DNA of 64,000 bases from Azoarcus indigens. GTDB taxonomy: Bacteria > Pseudomonadota > Gammaproteobacteria > Burkholderiales > Rhodocyclaceae. Numbering within the stretch: the stretch's first letter is position 1; every line of letters starts with the position of its first letter. Below the pieces are notes generated by a model that was given only the letters and a program-made list of their open reading frames with translations, was not told the origin of the DNA and did not search any database. This document shows, piece after piece, positions 37,691 to 46,596 of the stretch. Both the position numbers and the translations under genes were made by a program. The stretch covers positions 291,967 through 355,966 of the forward strand of contig NZ_SNVV01000002.1 in NCBI RefSeq assembly GCF_004361735.1, in the 5' to 3' direction.

Positions 37691-37701
37691 TAGCATTTTC
37701 C

Positions 37702-37725
37702 GGATAGCGAGGGGCGCCGCTATCC
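37702..37725. promoter_or_regulatory. Inverted repeat, candidate operator before the FlhD-like promoter
   Basis: GGATAGCG and CGCTATCC form a perfect 8-base inverted repeat with an 8-base centre. It is 12 bases upstream of the candidate -35 hexamer, a position suited to an activator or repressor. No T-run follows on the minus strand. Confidence 0.42.
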
Positions 37726-37854
37726 TTGCCACACGCAAGGTCCGATCGATGCCGTCGCTTGGGGAAGCGTGCCGTCGCCTACCGGCTGCGACGACCACGC
37801 CGAACGGAATGCCATGTCTGTTGCATGGACATGACGGGGAAGGGCAGAAGGCCA

Positions 37855-37876
37855 GGCCGGGGCGTATACCCCGGCC
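37855..37876 (-). terminator. Strong GC stem after the DUF932 gene
   Basis: GGCCGGGG and CCCCGGCC form an 8-base perfect stem around CGTATA, 21 bases past the stop of the DUF932 gene. Only a weak pyrimidine tract follows, so this is a terminator candidate without a clear U-run. Confidence 0.45.
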
Positions 37877-37897
37877 GGCTTTCAGCGATCTTCAGGA

Positions 37898-38962
37898 TCA
37901 GGCAGCTTCCGCCAGCCCTTTCCATTCATTTGCCGGCAGGTCCATCAGCCGGCCGCCCAGCGCTTCGAACTCCGTCGCGCGGTCGTAGTCCTCGACCTCC
38001 TGGCTGTAATGCGTGACCGCATTGACCAACCCATAGCCCGAGAGCTGGCCTTCGGCGATCAGGTGCCGCAGCACGCCGGCGCGCTCGCTTTCGTTCAGAG
38101 TGTAGCGTTGGGCCAGCACCTCGACGGTCTTCACTGGATCGCCCACCAGCGGGATGGCAAGCGTCTTCTGCAGCTTCTGCGCCGTCTGGCGGAAGGTCGC
38201 TTCCGACACTGCCGCCTGCACCACGTCGCGCACCTTCAGAAAGAAGGCCTTGTCGTCGGCGCGCAGGGTGTCGTCCTGATACACCGTGATCCCTTCATCC
38301 TCGCTGCCGAGTGCGCGGCCGACGTGGGTCTTCTTGAGCGAGCGGTCGGCCGCGATGAGGCCGTTGCTGCACACCAGCCGGAACAGCAGGGGCTGCACCG
38401 AAAGCGTCCCATGGCCGACCTCCGAGTTCGAGATCACCACACCGGCCTGCACCACGTCGCCGGGTGCCATCTCGTACTTCAGGCGCGGCGTGATGCACTT
38501 CAGGTACATGCGCGTTTCGGTCAACTCGACCGACTCGAAGCGTACCTCCGGCAACTGCTGCAGGATGGGCAGCACGCTCTCGGCCAGGTCGAAGTTGTCC
38601 AGGCGCCGGTAGCGATCCGACAGCACGGCACGCACCTGACCGTCCAGGGTGCGCAGCATGCGCCGCTCTTCCTCGCTTTGCAGCCAGGTGTTCACGTTGC
38701 GGTCCAGTAGAGCCGGCTGATCTTCGCGCATGCGCTCGAAGTAGGCATACGGAATCTTCAGCTTGTCCGCCAGCTGCCGGCGTGCCAGTGGGGTAACAGC
38801 GTAACGCACCGGGCCGCCGCTCTCCTCGATGACGAGACGGGTCTCGCCCCGGTCATCGGTGGCATGGCGCACCAGCGTCGAGGGCACGATCAGATCCTTC
38901 TTCGAGTGCAACTGGCGCTCGAGTTCCTGGGCCAGGCTCACGAGAGAACGTCCGCTTTTCAT
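37898..38962 (-). CDS. DUF932 protein of mobile elements
   Basis: A 354-residue soluble protein of the DUF932 family. The N-terminal half has VRYAVTPLARRQLADKLKIP and the middle RAVLSDRYRRLDN; later come VSNSEVG-like (VISNSEVGHGTLSVQPLLF) and VCSNGLIA motifs. The family is common in ICEs and plasmids beside Toprim genes, and its role is unknown. AAGGAGA eight bases before the ATG fixes the start at 38962; a longer in-frame extension to 39139 would swallow a 28-base palindrome and has no such site. Confidence 0.85.
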   Translation of the reverse strand: MKSGRSLVSLAQELERQLHSKKDLIVPSTLVRHATDDRGETRLVIEESGGPVRYAVTPLARRQLADKLKIPYAYFERMREDQPALLDRNVNTWLQSEEERRMLRTLDGQVRAVLSDRYRRLDNFDLAESVLPILQQLPEVRFESVELTETRMYLKCITPRLKYEMAPGDVVQAGVVISNSEVGHGTLSVQPLLFRLVCSNGLIAADRSLKKTHVGRALGSEDEGITVYQDDTLRADDKAFFLKVRDVVQAAVSEATFRQTAQKLQKTLAIPLVGDPVKTVEVLAQRYTLNESERAGVLRHLIAEGQLSGYGLVNAVTHYSQEVEDYDRATEFEALGGRLMDLPANEWKGLAEAA

Positions 38963-39003
38963 GGCAATCTCCTTGTCGGAAAAGAAAAGCGGGGACGGCA
39001 CAT

Positions 39004-39031
39004 CCTTGCGGGGATGCGCATCCCCGCAAGG
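39004..39031. repeat. Perfect 28-base palindrome in the DUF932 leader
   Basis: The half-site CCTTGCGGGGATGC is followed directly by its reverse complement. It lies 42 bases before the DUF932 ATG, in the probable 5' leader. It could be an operator, an mRNA hairpin or a small recombination/transposition target. No T-run follows on the minus strand. Confidence 0.6.
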
Positions 39032-39194
39032 GTCGATGGCGGAGCGGCGATTGGCCGATCCGAAAAAGGCGCGACGTGAATCGCGCGAGAACTCCAGGGC
39101 TGTCTTCGCGACGCCGTGGGGCGTCACCTGGTGTGACAACTACCAGTGGGGCAAACCGCCTTTTCACCGGAACCGCCAGATGCGGTCCCGCTGA

Positions 39195-39236
39195 AAAGGC
39201 GGGTGCGGCGGCATCACCAAGATGGACCGCACCCGC
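39195..39236 (-). terminator. Intrinsic terminator of the Toprim gene
   Basis: On the minus strand GCGGGTGCGG pairs perfectly with CCGCACCCGC (10 bases, 18-base loop) and is followed by CTTTTC. It begins nine bases after the Toprim stop codon. Confidence 0.65.
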
Positions 39237-39244
39237 ATCAACAC

Positions 39245-39892
39245 TTACGCCGCGCGAGGCTCCTGGGCGGCCAGACGCTGGCGCCAGACGTCGGCCCAGT
39301 CGGTGCCGGCCTGCCTGGGCAGGAACACCCGCACTTCCCGCCGACCCGTCGCCTTCTCATCCCGCTTCAACCGACGCGCCAGCGCGAAGGCGAAGGCCTG
39401 GCCAGCGAAGTCGCCCTCGGCGTCGTTGTCCGCGTAGATGCAAACCTTGCGCACCGTGTCGGGCAGCCACAGCTTCTCCAGGTTGCCGGCGTTGAGCCCG
39501 GCCCACACCGGCTTGCCGGTCGCCAGATGCAGGGCGAGACCGGTCTCGATGCCTTCGCTGATCGCCAGTTCCTCGGTCGGCTCGAAGAGACGCACCGCGG
39601 CGCCGTTGATCCCGGCCGAGAGCACCTTCTTCGCGTCCAGGGCCGCGAGCTTGCCGCCGTTCTGCAGATAGGTCCGGTGCAGGGTCACGGCATGGCCATC
39701 GGCCCCCTGGATGCAGGCCAGCATCGCCGGGTACTCGGCGATCTTGCGCGACTTGCCGGCGGCATCCTTCTGGTAGTAGCCGAGCGCCGGATGAAAGCGC
39801 AGCACCTTCGGGTACACCGGTAGCGCCAGGCCTCGGCCGCTCAGGTAGCGGTCGACCTCGTCGCGGTATGAGCGTGACGACTGCTTGAACAT
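39245..39892 (-). pseudogene. Toprim-domain (DUF7146-type) primase-like protein, apparently N-terminally truncated
   Basis: A 215-residue reading frame. From residue 11 it matches the mid to C-terminal part of ICE Toprim proteins: YLSGRGLALPVYPKVLRFHP, the Toprim acidic strand LAISEGIETGLALHLATG with its catalytic Glu, and VCIYADNDAEGDFAG with the D-x-D pair. The N-terminal zinc-binding and linker part, about 100 residues in relatives, is missing. The break is at the left border of defence island 2, which suggests that the island's insertion removed it. It pairs with the DUF932 gene next door. Confidence 0.65.
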
Positions 39893-40147
39893 AGCCGCTG
39901 CTGGGTTTGAGCGCGGGGTATTGCAGCAACAAGTTGTCGTTGTCTTCGTGCTTGAATTTTCTTGGCTGCGTTATTCGTGTCTGGCCGGGGCAGGAACTCA
40001 GTCAAGCGGCTGCTTCCGGTAATCGACAGACAACTTCCCCTTGCGGCCACTTTCCTGACTCGTGAGCCCGCGACTTTCGAGTAGCATATCGAGTGTCATA
40101 AAAATGTTCCGCCAGGAATATTTCCAACTCGAGAACGGGGCAATCAC
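39893..40147. other. Border region between ICE backbone and defence island 2
   Basis: About 255 bases, more AT-rich than the surroundings. It probably holds the promoter for the giant gene at 40148: a weak TTTCGA, 16 bases, CATAAA pair lies shortly before the gene. No coding sequence or clear repeat was found. Confidence 0.4.
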
Positions 40148-43100
40148 GTGAAGTTCGATATCGAATCGATTCGCTTTCGTGGCGAATCCGACTACGCTGA
40201 CACTCTGCGTCAACTGCCGGGAGTCGACGCGCTGGCTGCGAAAATTTCTCACGATCCAGCACGTGTGCGTCGGACTCTCATGGCGCGCAGCCTGTTGCTT
40301 TCCGAAGGCATGGCGCCGAACCTGTACCGGGTGGCGCGGGAACTCGCAACGCGGTTCGGTATCGATGCCCCTGTCGAGATTTACCAGGCGGCCGGTGCCG
40401 AAAACGCGGCCATGCATTCGGTGCGTTCTCCGGTACTGATGGAAGTGCAGGGGCGCATGCTCTCCCTGCTTGACGACGACACCCTGGCTGCGCTTCTCGG
40501 CCACGAGCTCGGCCACTATCTCGCCCATGGCGAGGACAATCCGCACCGTGGCCCGACCTTGGCGGCGATGGCCATCCTGCACGGCAGCAGTGCGCCGGAA
40601 GCATTGATGGCTGCCGCTCAGCGCCTCTCCATGGCCCAGGAACTGACCGCCGACCGTATCGGATTGCTCGCCTGTTCGGGCCTCGATGCCGCATTGCGCC
40701 TGGAGATGGTCGTCGTCACGGGGCTTGCCGCCGAAACGCTGACCTGGGACACCGACGCCTACCTTGCCCAAAGCCGCGATCTGATGGAGACGACGCTGGC
40801 CGAGGGCGAAACTGCCGAGGGCAGCACCCATCCGGAACACAGCCTGCGGACCTGGGCATTGTGGCTATTCTCCGAAACCGATATCTACCGGCAACTCACC
40901 GGGCACGGTTCCGGCACGCGCACCCTGGCTGAAGTTGACGCCTTGCTGCTGCGGGTGCTTGGGCATCCGCAGCTTGAGATCGGCATCCCCACCATGCTGG
41001 AAGACCCTCCCATCGAAGTGCACGAATGCGCGTTGGCGGCGTGCGTGCTGGTGGCGGCCGCCGATGGCGAATTCCATGATCTGGAAACGCAGGCCATCGA
41101 ACGGGTATTCGCACCGCTGGTTCCCCACTGGCGCGACAGCCTCGATCCGGAACGGGCCTTGACGGAATTCCAGCGCCTCGCGCCCCTGATCGCCGCCAGT
41201 GGCCCGCGCTTGCAACGCTCGCTTTTTTCCGTCCTGGCGCATGTGCTGGCGGTGGATGGCGAGTGCAGTCCCGGTGAAGTCGAAGTCATCGTCGCGATTG
41301 GCGGGGCGCTCGGGTGCCGCAAGCTTTTTGTCGAGCTCTTGCCGGCGGTGCTGTCCCATTTCGGGCTGGATGTCCACGAGGCCTTGGCACGGCCCGAGCG
41401 CAGCATCCCGATGCCGCCGCGCGGGGCGGATGTGGATGAGGCCTTGACGGTATATTTCCAGGGTGTCGCCCGTCGGGGCGGCGGGCAGGTCAGTTTGCGG
41501 CGCTTGCTGCGCATGATCGGCGCCTACCGATCCTCGCCGGAGATGAACGAGCGCCTGGCAAAGATGGCCCAGGGCAACGGGCTCGATTTCGATCCCGCAT
41601 TGAGCGACGATCTCGATGCCATCCATCGACTGGAACTCCTGCCAGGCGTTGCCGCGCCATCCATCGAACTTCCCGAGGCGCCGACCCAGGGCTGCGGCCC
41701 GGACGGCGAGCGCCTGCGTCGCGGCCTGGCTCGCCTGCGCGACAAGCTGATTTCCGGCGATGGCCGCAGTCCTTCGATTCGCATGCAGATCTGCCGCCCC
41801 GGCCGCTCGGTCGACCTGTACGAGCTTGAGGCCGTCTCGACCGGCCTGGCTGAACGGACCCTGGCGCTGCTGCGCGGCTGCAAACGGGCTCGCCTGTTCG
41901 ATGCGGCTGAAATCGGTGCCCATGACACGGCGCGCCGGCTGGCCCAGGCACTGGTGCAACTCGAGCGCGAGCGGTCGACCCGCCACGAGGAAACGGGCGC
42001 GGACGACCTCTACCTCGGTTACCCCTTTGTCGCCGGCCTGGCGGGCGGCTATCTGTTCCGTGCCCCGCTGATCCTCCAGCCGGTGCGTATCGAGCGGGGT
42101 GCCCACGGTGCCGGGGCCATCAGCCTGGTGGTGCCGCCCGATACAGCGCCCATCGCCAATCAGTCCGCATTGCGTCTGATCTTTCACCGCAAGGGATACA
42201 GCTATCCGGACGAACTCGCCGAAAAGGCCGATGAACTTGCCGCCGTCGGCCCCGAGGCCTTGCTCGGGGAGCTGGCGCTGATCGGTCTCGGGACGGTCGG
42301 CTCGCTCGACCGGTTGCTGCCTTTCGCCGACCGGCGGGAAGAACTCGCCGAATGGCGCGACGACCGGCTGGAGATCGAGGAATGCGCAGTGCTGGGACTC
42401 TTCCCGCAATCGAGTTCCGACCTCTTGCAGGATTACGATGACCTGCTGTCCGCGCTCGATAAAGGCGCGCCGCCGATAGCGCTTTTCGCCAGTGCACGCG
42501 AGGTGTTGCCGGCCGATTTGCGCCAGGCCTTGGTGCCGGACACGGCAGCCCCCACCGAGGCCGAAGCATCGCCACCGGTCCCGGTGCTCTATGCCGACCC
42601 GGTGCAGCGCGGCGTCCTGGCCGCCGCACGTACGGCGCCGGCGTTGGTGGTGGATGGCCCTCCGGGTACCGGCAAGAGCCAGGTTATCGTCAATCTGGTT
42701 GCCGATGCGCTGGCGCGGGGCGAAAAAGTCGCCGTGGTCTGCGAAAAGCGCGCGGCCCTCGATGTGGTTGCGCATCGGCTCGATGGTGTGGGCCTGCGTC
42801 ATTTGCTGGCCGTCGTGCATGACGTGCAGGAGGATCGCCGCGCCCTGTATGGGCAGGTGGCGGCGCGACTCGAAAATCCCGAGCCACGCAACGATGACGG
42901 TTTCCGCCGTGGCGTGGTCGCCGGCGAAGTCGATGCCTTGATGGCGAGCCTGCGACAACGGGCGGCTCTGACCATGGTGACGCCGCCGGGGCATCAGGGC
43001 GATGCCATCGCTCCGCTGCCCCTGGGGCAGTTGCATACTTACGCTTCCGGATTGGAGGTGACCGAACCTTGCCGGGTGGACGCCCTGGCAGAACTGCCGC

Positions 43101-46100
43101 CGAGTCGCCTCGATCCCTTGGCCGTCCAGATCTCCGCGCTGTTCCCCCTGGCCGACCTCTGGCGCCAGGGGTCGCCATGGCGGGACCCCGCAGGGGCATC
43201 GGTACGCAGCAGTCTCGCCGATTACGACAACGACAAGGCGCGCGCCTTGATGGCCGACCTCGTCTCCGCCCGCGATGCGGCGGCCGCGCTGGAAGGGGCG
43301 TTGGCAGCAGCCGCGCTGCCGCCGGGCGAGATGGGGCACAAGTTGCTGGAAGGTGCGGCAAAGGGCCTGTCGGCCGCCCTCGATTCGCGGCAGTGGCGAG
43401 ATGCCGCGGCGGGCCAGGATGCATTCGTTGCTCTGCTGGTCAAGGATACGAAACCGGAGGCCGTCGAACGTACCCAGCTTGCCTGGCATGCGCTCATCGA
43501 TTCCCAGGCGCAGCGCCAGGGGACCGACCGTGTGCGCTGGTTCGGGGAACTGATTGCTGCCTTGGCCGCGCAACCGGAAGGGGCAGACAAGCTGATGGAA
43601 CTCGGCCGGCTCTGGCGCGAGCACGAAGCCGCCCTGGAGCCCTTTGCCAGGCCAGTCGCATTTTCCATCGATCCTGTCTTTGCGCAGGCCCTGGCCGAAG
43701 TCCGCACCCGTGTCGACAGCCTGGCGCGTTTTCTGAGTCCGGCCTGGTGGCGCGCCCGGAAAACCGTGCGTGCCAGCCTCGCAGCGCAATGGCCGGAGAT
43801 GGCTGCTGCGCCGATGGACCATGCCTTGCTGGCCCGCATCGACGGCAGAGCGGCAGCCGCGCAATGCTGGCGGGGGTTGGCCGATACCATGGACTGGCTG
43901 GCTGCCACCCAGCGGCCTGCATCGTTGGTAGAAGCGCGCGCCTGGCTTGCGGCGGCCATGGCGCTCATCGGTCCCGCCCGTGCCATCGCCGGTTGCCGCG
44001 CCGATATGCAGGCGCTCGGTGTCTGGCGTGCGGCGCCGGGGCCTGGGGTCATCGCAGCGTGGGACAAGGCGGCGGAAAACTGGATCGACTGGCATCACCG
44101 CGCCCAGTCACTGCGGGCACCGGTTGTTGCCCTGGAGGCAGAACAAGCGGCATTGCGTGCGCTCCATGCCTGGCCGGAACGATGGAATGCCGACACCGTG
44201 ATGGCATGGGACCAGCGGATCGACTGCCTGCATGCCGCGGCCACGGCGATGGCCGCACTGGCCTCCGCGGTTGCGCCGATCCGTACCGTTTTGCCCTGGC
44301 TTCCCCTGTCGCCGACGGCGCAGAGCCTCGGACAGCTTGCCGAAGCCTGGCGTCGCGACGCCAGCCGCCTGGTCGGCGCCGACCGGCAACTGGCGGCGGC
44401 GCAGGCGATGGTCCGTGAAGCCGCGATCCTGCCAGCCCATCTTGCCGATGGCAAGGAATTCGACAGCGCGGACGCATGGGCCGACGGGGTCCGCAAGACG
44501 TGGACCCGAGCCTCGATCGCCTCGGTTCAAAACCATCGTTCCGATCTGTCCATCCTCGATCAGGCAACCGCTACAACGCTGTATGCCGATGAAGCCAAGC
44601 TCGCGGCATTGCACGATGAAGAACGCCGCCTCGCCGTGCAGCACATCCTCGCCATGCAAGACGATTCACCGCTGCTCCGGGTCGCCCCGGCAGAAAAAGG
44701 TGCGCGGCGGACGCCGGAACAGGCGACACGCGAAGCCATCCTGCGAGAGGCCAGGAAACAGCGCAACATCCTGCCTTTGCGGGGATTCGTGCGGCGTTTC
44801 TGGGACAAGGGCCTGCTCGACGTACTCCCGGTCTGGCTACTTTCGCCCGAAACCGCAACCTTGCTGTTTCCCCGTGCCCCGGTGTTCGACCTGGTGATTT
44901 TCGACGAAGCGTCGCAATGCACCGTCGAGAACGGCCTCCCGGTGCTGATGCGGGCCCGCCGCGCCGTGATCGCCGGCGACGAGCGGCAGATGCCGCCCAG
45001 CAACTTCTTCAAGGCGGGCGACGACGCCGATGAGGAAGTCAGCGAAGCCGGCATCGAAGCGCGCGAAATGTTCGATGCCGAATCCTTGCTGGTGCTGGCC
45101 CGCCATCGCGCCCAGCGCATGGGCCTGGCCTGGCACTACCGTTGCCGGCACGAGGAATTGATCGCCTTCTCCAACCACGCCATCTATGGCGGCGACCTGA
45201 ACACCATTCCGTCCACCGTCAGCCGGCTGGCACCAGCGGCGGTTCATTGGCTCGATGTTCCGGACGGAAGCTACGAGAACGGCGCCAACCCACCCGAAGC
45301 GCGGGCGGTGATCGGCCTGGTCGAACGCCTGCTTCAGCGCCCCGACAAGCCCTCGCTGGGGATCGTCACCTTCAACCTGACCCAACGGCGTGCCATCCTC
45401 GACGAGATCGATCGCCGCGTCGGCGCCGACGCCGGCTTTGCCGAACTCTGGTTGCGCGCCAACGCCGCACCCCGCATCGATGACCGGCCGTTCGTGAAGA
45501 ATCTGGAGAGCGTGCAGGGCGACGAGCGCGACATCATCATTTTTTCGCTCGGGCATGCGCCCGTCGAACGGACCGGCCGCAACGGCCAGACGGAACGCTA
45601 CGTTCCGGCCCGCTTCGGCCCTCTGGGCCAGCGCGGCGGCGAGCGGCGACTCAACGTCGCGGTGTCGCGCGCCAAGCAGGAAATTTTTGTCGTCGCCTCG
45701 TTCGAACCGCACATGCTCTCGGTGGCGCGCAGCAAACACGATGGCCCAAGGCTCTTCAAGGGATTTCTCCAGTTCGCCCACCAGCTGGCCGCCGGCCAGC
45801 GCAACCAGGCGGAGCAGACCTTGAAGGCGATCGGGGGTGCGAGTCGGTCGCGCCATGCCGACGCCGGCAGGCTGCCCGCATCCTGGGTACCGCTCAACGC
45901 GCAGGTCGCCTTGGCCCTGGAGACACTCGGCATCAAATGCGAACTGGATGTCGGCACTTCCGACTTCCGGGTTCCGCTTGCGGTCGTCGATCCGGCCGCG
46001 CCGCAGCGCTACCGGCTCGGCATCCTGTTCGATGAAGCCGTCCCCGCCGAGTCCGTATTCGAGAGCCACGTCCACATCCCGAATGTCCTCGCCAGCCGGG

Positions 46101-46261
46101 GCTGGAAGCTCCTGCGTATTTCCAGCCGCGAGTGGGATGGCAATCGCGCCCAGGTCCTGGCCGAGATCCGTGCGGCGCTTGGCGATGGAAGTGGCCCGAA
46201 GACGCTTGACGTTCCCGAGCCAGGCGCAATGCCTGCCGTGGCGGCGACCGATCCGGTTTGA
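40148..46261 (+). CDS. Giant M48 peptidase - TerB - SF1 helicase - Vsr/MTES-like fusion protein, putative defence protein
   Basis: A 2037-residue protein with GTG start. Residues 50-200 resemble M48 zinc peptidases: the HELGH motif at 119-123 and a third-ligand candidate in ELTADR (Glu165). Residues 290-430 look like a TerB domain, with two acidic VAAADGEFHD / AVDGECSPGE repeats. From about 830 an SF1 helicase of the AAA_11/AAA_12 type has Walker A DGPPGTGKSQ near 835, Walker B VIFDEASQC near 1580, SVQGDERDIIIFSLG near 1787 and RLNVAVSRAKQEIF near 1834. The last 120 residues resemble the Vsr/MTES endonuclease of DUF4011-type helicases, but the usual D-L-A-V reads VPLAVV and G-I-E reads GIL. 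No membrane segment is seen. Parts recall Hhe and Shango proteins; the full combination is one I do not know. Confidence 0.75.
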   Translation: MKFDIESIRFRGESDYADTLRQLPGVDALAAKISHDPARVRRTLMARSLLLSEGMAPNLYRVARELATRFGIDAPVEIYQAAGAENAAMHSVRSPVLMEVQGRMLSLLDDDTLAALLGHELGHYLAHGEDNPHRGPTLAAMAILHGSSAPEALMAAAQRLSMAQELTADRIGLLACSGLDAALRLEMVVVTGLAAETLTWDTDAYLAQSRDLMETTLAEGETAEGSTHPEHSLRTWALWLFSETDIYRQLTGHGSGTRTLAEVDALLLRVLGHPQLEIGIPTMLEDPPIEVHECALAACVLVAAADGEFHDLETQAIERVFAPLVPHWRDSLDPERALTEFQRLAPLIAASGPRLQRSLFSVLAHVLAVDGECSPGEVEVIVAIGGALGCRKLFVELLPAVLSHFGLDVHEALARPERSIPMPPRGADVDEALTVYFQGVARRGGGQVSLRRLLRMIGAYRSSPEMNERLAKMAQGNGLDFDPALSDDLDAIHRLELLPGVAAPSIELPEAPTQGCGPDGERLRRGLARLRDKLISGDGRSPSIRMQICRPGRSVDLYELEAVSTGLAERTLALLRGCKRARLFDAAEIGAHDTARRLAQALVQLERERSTRHEETGADDLYLGYPFVAGLAGGYLFRAPLILQPVRIERGAHGAGAISLVVPPDTAPIANQSALRLIFHRKGYSYPDELAEKADELAAVGPEALLGELALIGLGTVGSLDRLLPFADRREELAEWRDDRLEIEECAVLGLFPQSSSDLLQDYDDLLSALDKGAPPIALFASAREVLPADLRQALVPDTAAPTEAEASPPVPVLYADPVQRGVLAAARTAPALVVDGPPGTGKSQVIVNLVADALARGEKVAVVCEKRAALDVVAHRLDGVGLRHLLAVVHDVQEDRRALYGQVAARLENPEPRNDDGFRRGVVAGEVDALMASLRQRAALTMVTPPGHQGDAIAPLPLGQLHTYASGLEVTEPCRVDALAELPPSRLDPLAVQISALFPLADLWRQGSPWRDPAGASVRSSLADYDNDKARALMADLVSARDAAAALEGALAAAALPPGEMGHKLLEGAAKGLSAALDSRQWRDAAAGQDAFVALLVKDTKPEAVERTQLAWHALIDSQAQRQGTDRVRWFGELIAALAAQPEGADKLMELGRLWREHEAALEPFARPVAFSIDPVFAQALAEVRTRVDSLARFLSPAWWRARKTVRASLAAQWPEMAAAPMDHALLARIDGRAAAAQCWRGLADTMDWLAATQRPASLVEARAWLAAAMALIGPARAIAGCRADMQALGVWRAAPGPGVIAAWDKAAENWIDWHHRAQSLRAPVVALEAEQAALRALHAWPERWNADTVMAWDQRIDCLHAAATAMAALASAVAPIRTVLPWLPLSPTAQSLGQLAEAWRRDASRLVGADRQLAAAQAMVREAAILPAHLADGKEFDSADAWADGVRKTWTRASIASVQNHRSDLSILDQATATTLYADEAKLAALHDEERRLAVQHILAMQDDSPLLRVAPAEKGARRTPEQATREAILREARKQRNILPLRGFVRRFWDKGLLDVLPVWLLSPETATLLFPRAPVFDLVIFDEASQCTVENGLPVLMRARRAVIAGDERQMPPSNFFKAGDDADEEVSEAGIEAREMFDAESLLVLARHRAQRMGLAWHYRCRHEELIAFSNHAIYGGDLNTIPSTVSRLAPAAVHWLDVPDGSYENGANPPEARAVIGLVERLLQRPDKPSLGIVTFNLTQRRAILDEIDRRVGADAGFAELWLRANAAPRIDDRPFVKNLESVQGDERDIIIFSLGHAPVERTGRNGQTERYVPARFGPLGQRGGERRLNVAVSRAKQEIFVVASFEPHMLSVARSKHDGPRLFKGFLQFAHQLAAGQRNQAEQTLKAIGGASRSRHADAGRLPASWVPLNAQVALALETLGIKCELDVGTSDFRVPLAVVDPAAPQRYRLGILFDEAVPAESVFESHVHIPNVLASRGWKLLRISSREWDGNRAQVLAEIRAALGDGSGPKTLDVPEPGAMPAVAATDPV

Positions 46262-46331
46262 CGACACATGCACGACTTGCCAGCGTGTCGGAAGCAGGGA
46301 CGGAAGCCAGGATCATCGATCGCCGATCGCC

Positions 46332-46571
46332 ATGCAGTTCAACCTTTTCGAACATAGCCAGCCGGTGACGTTGCGCAACGCGGTCGTCGACGCCGCGAAG
46401 CTGATGCGCGCCGAGCAAGGCAGCGCCACACCGCCGGAGCGCTGCCTGCGCCTGATCATGACCCTGCTCGCCCTCGAACGCCAGGGGCGCCATGCCGAAG
46501 TCGTCGACAACAGGCGCCAACTGCGCCACACCAACGCGACGCTCTTCGCCATGTACATGCAGAACCGATAG
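46332..46571 (+). CDS. Small protein of unknown function between the giant gene and Wadjet III
   Basis: A 79-residue protein starting MQFNLFEHSQPVTLRNAVVD, with a helical C-terminal half (LRLIMTLLALERQGRHAEVV) and no membrane segment. The LFEHS-x-x-x-x-LRN start recalls the N-terminus of larger hypothetical proteins, so it may be a stand-alone domain or a remnant. It lies 70 bases after the giant gene and 25 before jetA. No strong ribosome-binding site is seen. Confidence 0.5.
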   Translation: MQFNLFEHSQPVTLRNAVVDAAKLMRAEQGSATPPERCLRLIMTLLALERQGRHAEVVDNRRQLRHTNATLFAMYMQNR

Positions 46572-46596
46572 AATCGCCGCTTTCCCGAAGCGCTGC

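Larger units (their letters stand above)
37552..37897. other. Non-coding region upstream of the FlhD-like gene
   Basis: Some 346 bases without a supported gene. It contains, in minus-strand order, a strong stem after the DUF932 gene (37855-37876), an inverted repeat (37702-37725) and a candidate sigma-70 promoter (37661-37690). Open frames here are short and have no recognisable content. Confidence 0.6.

Noticed and set aside
38963..39139. N-terminal extension of the DUF932 protein to 39139
   Set aside because: The AAGGAGA site and conserved start support 38962; the extension would be encoded by the 28-base palindrome region.
40865..44098. 1077-residue minus-strand frame opposite the giant gene
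   Set aside because: The plus-strand frame has peptidase and helicase motifs; the opposite frame has none.
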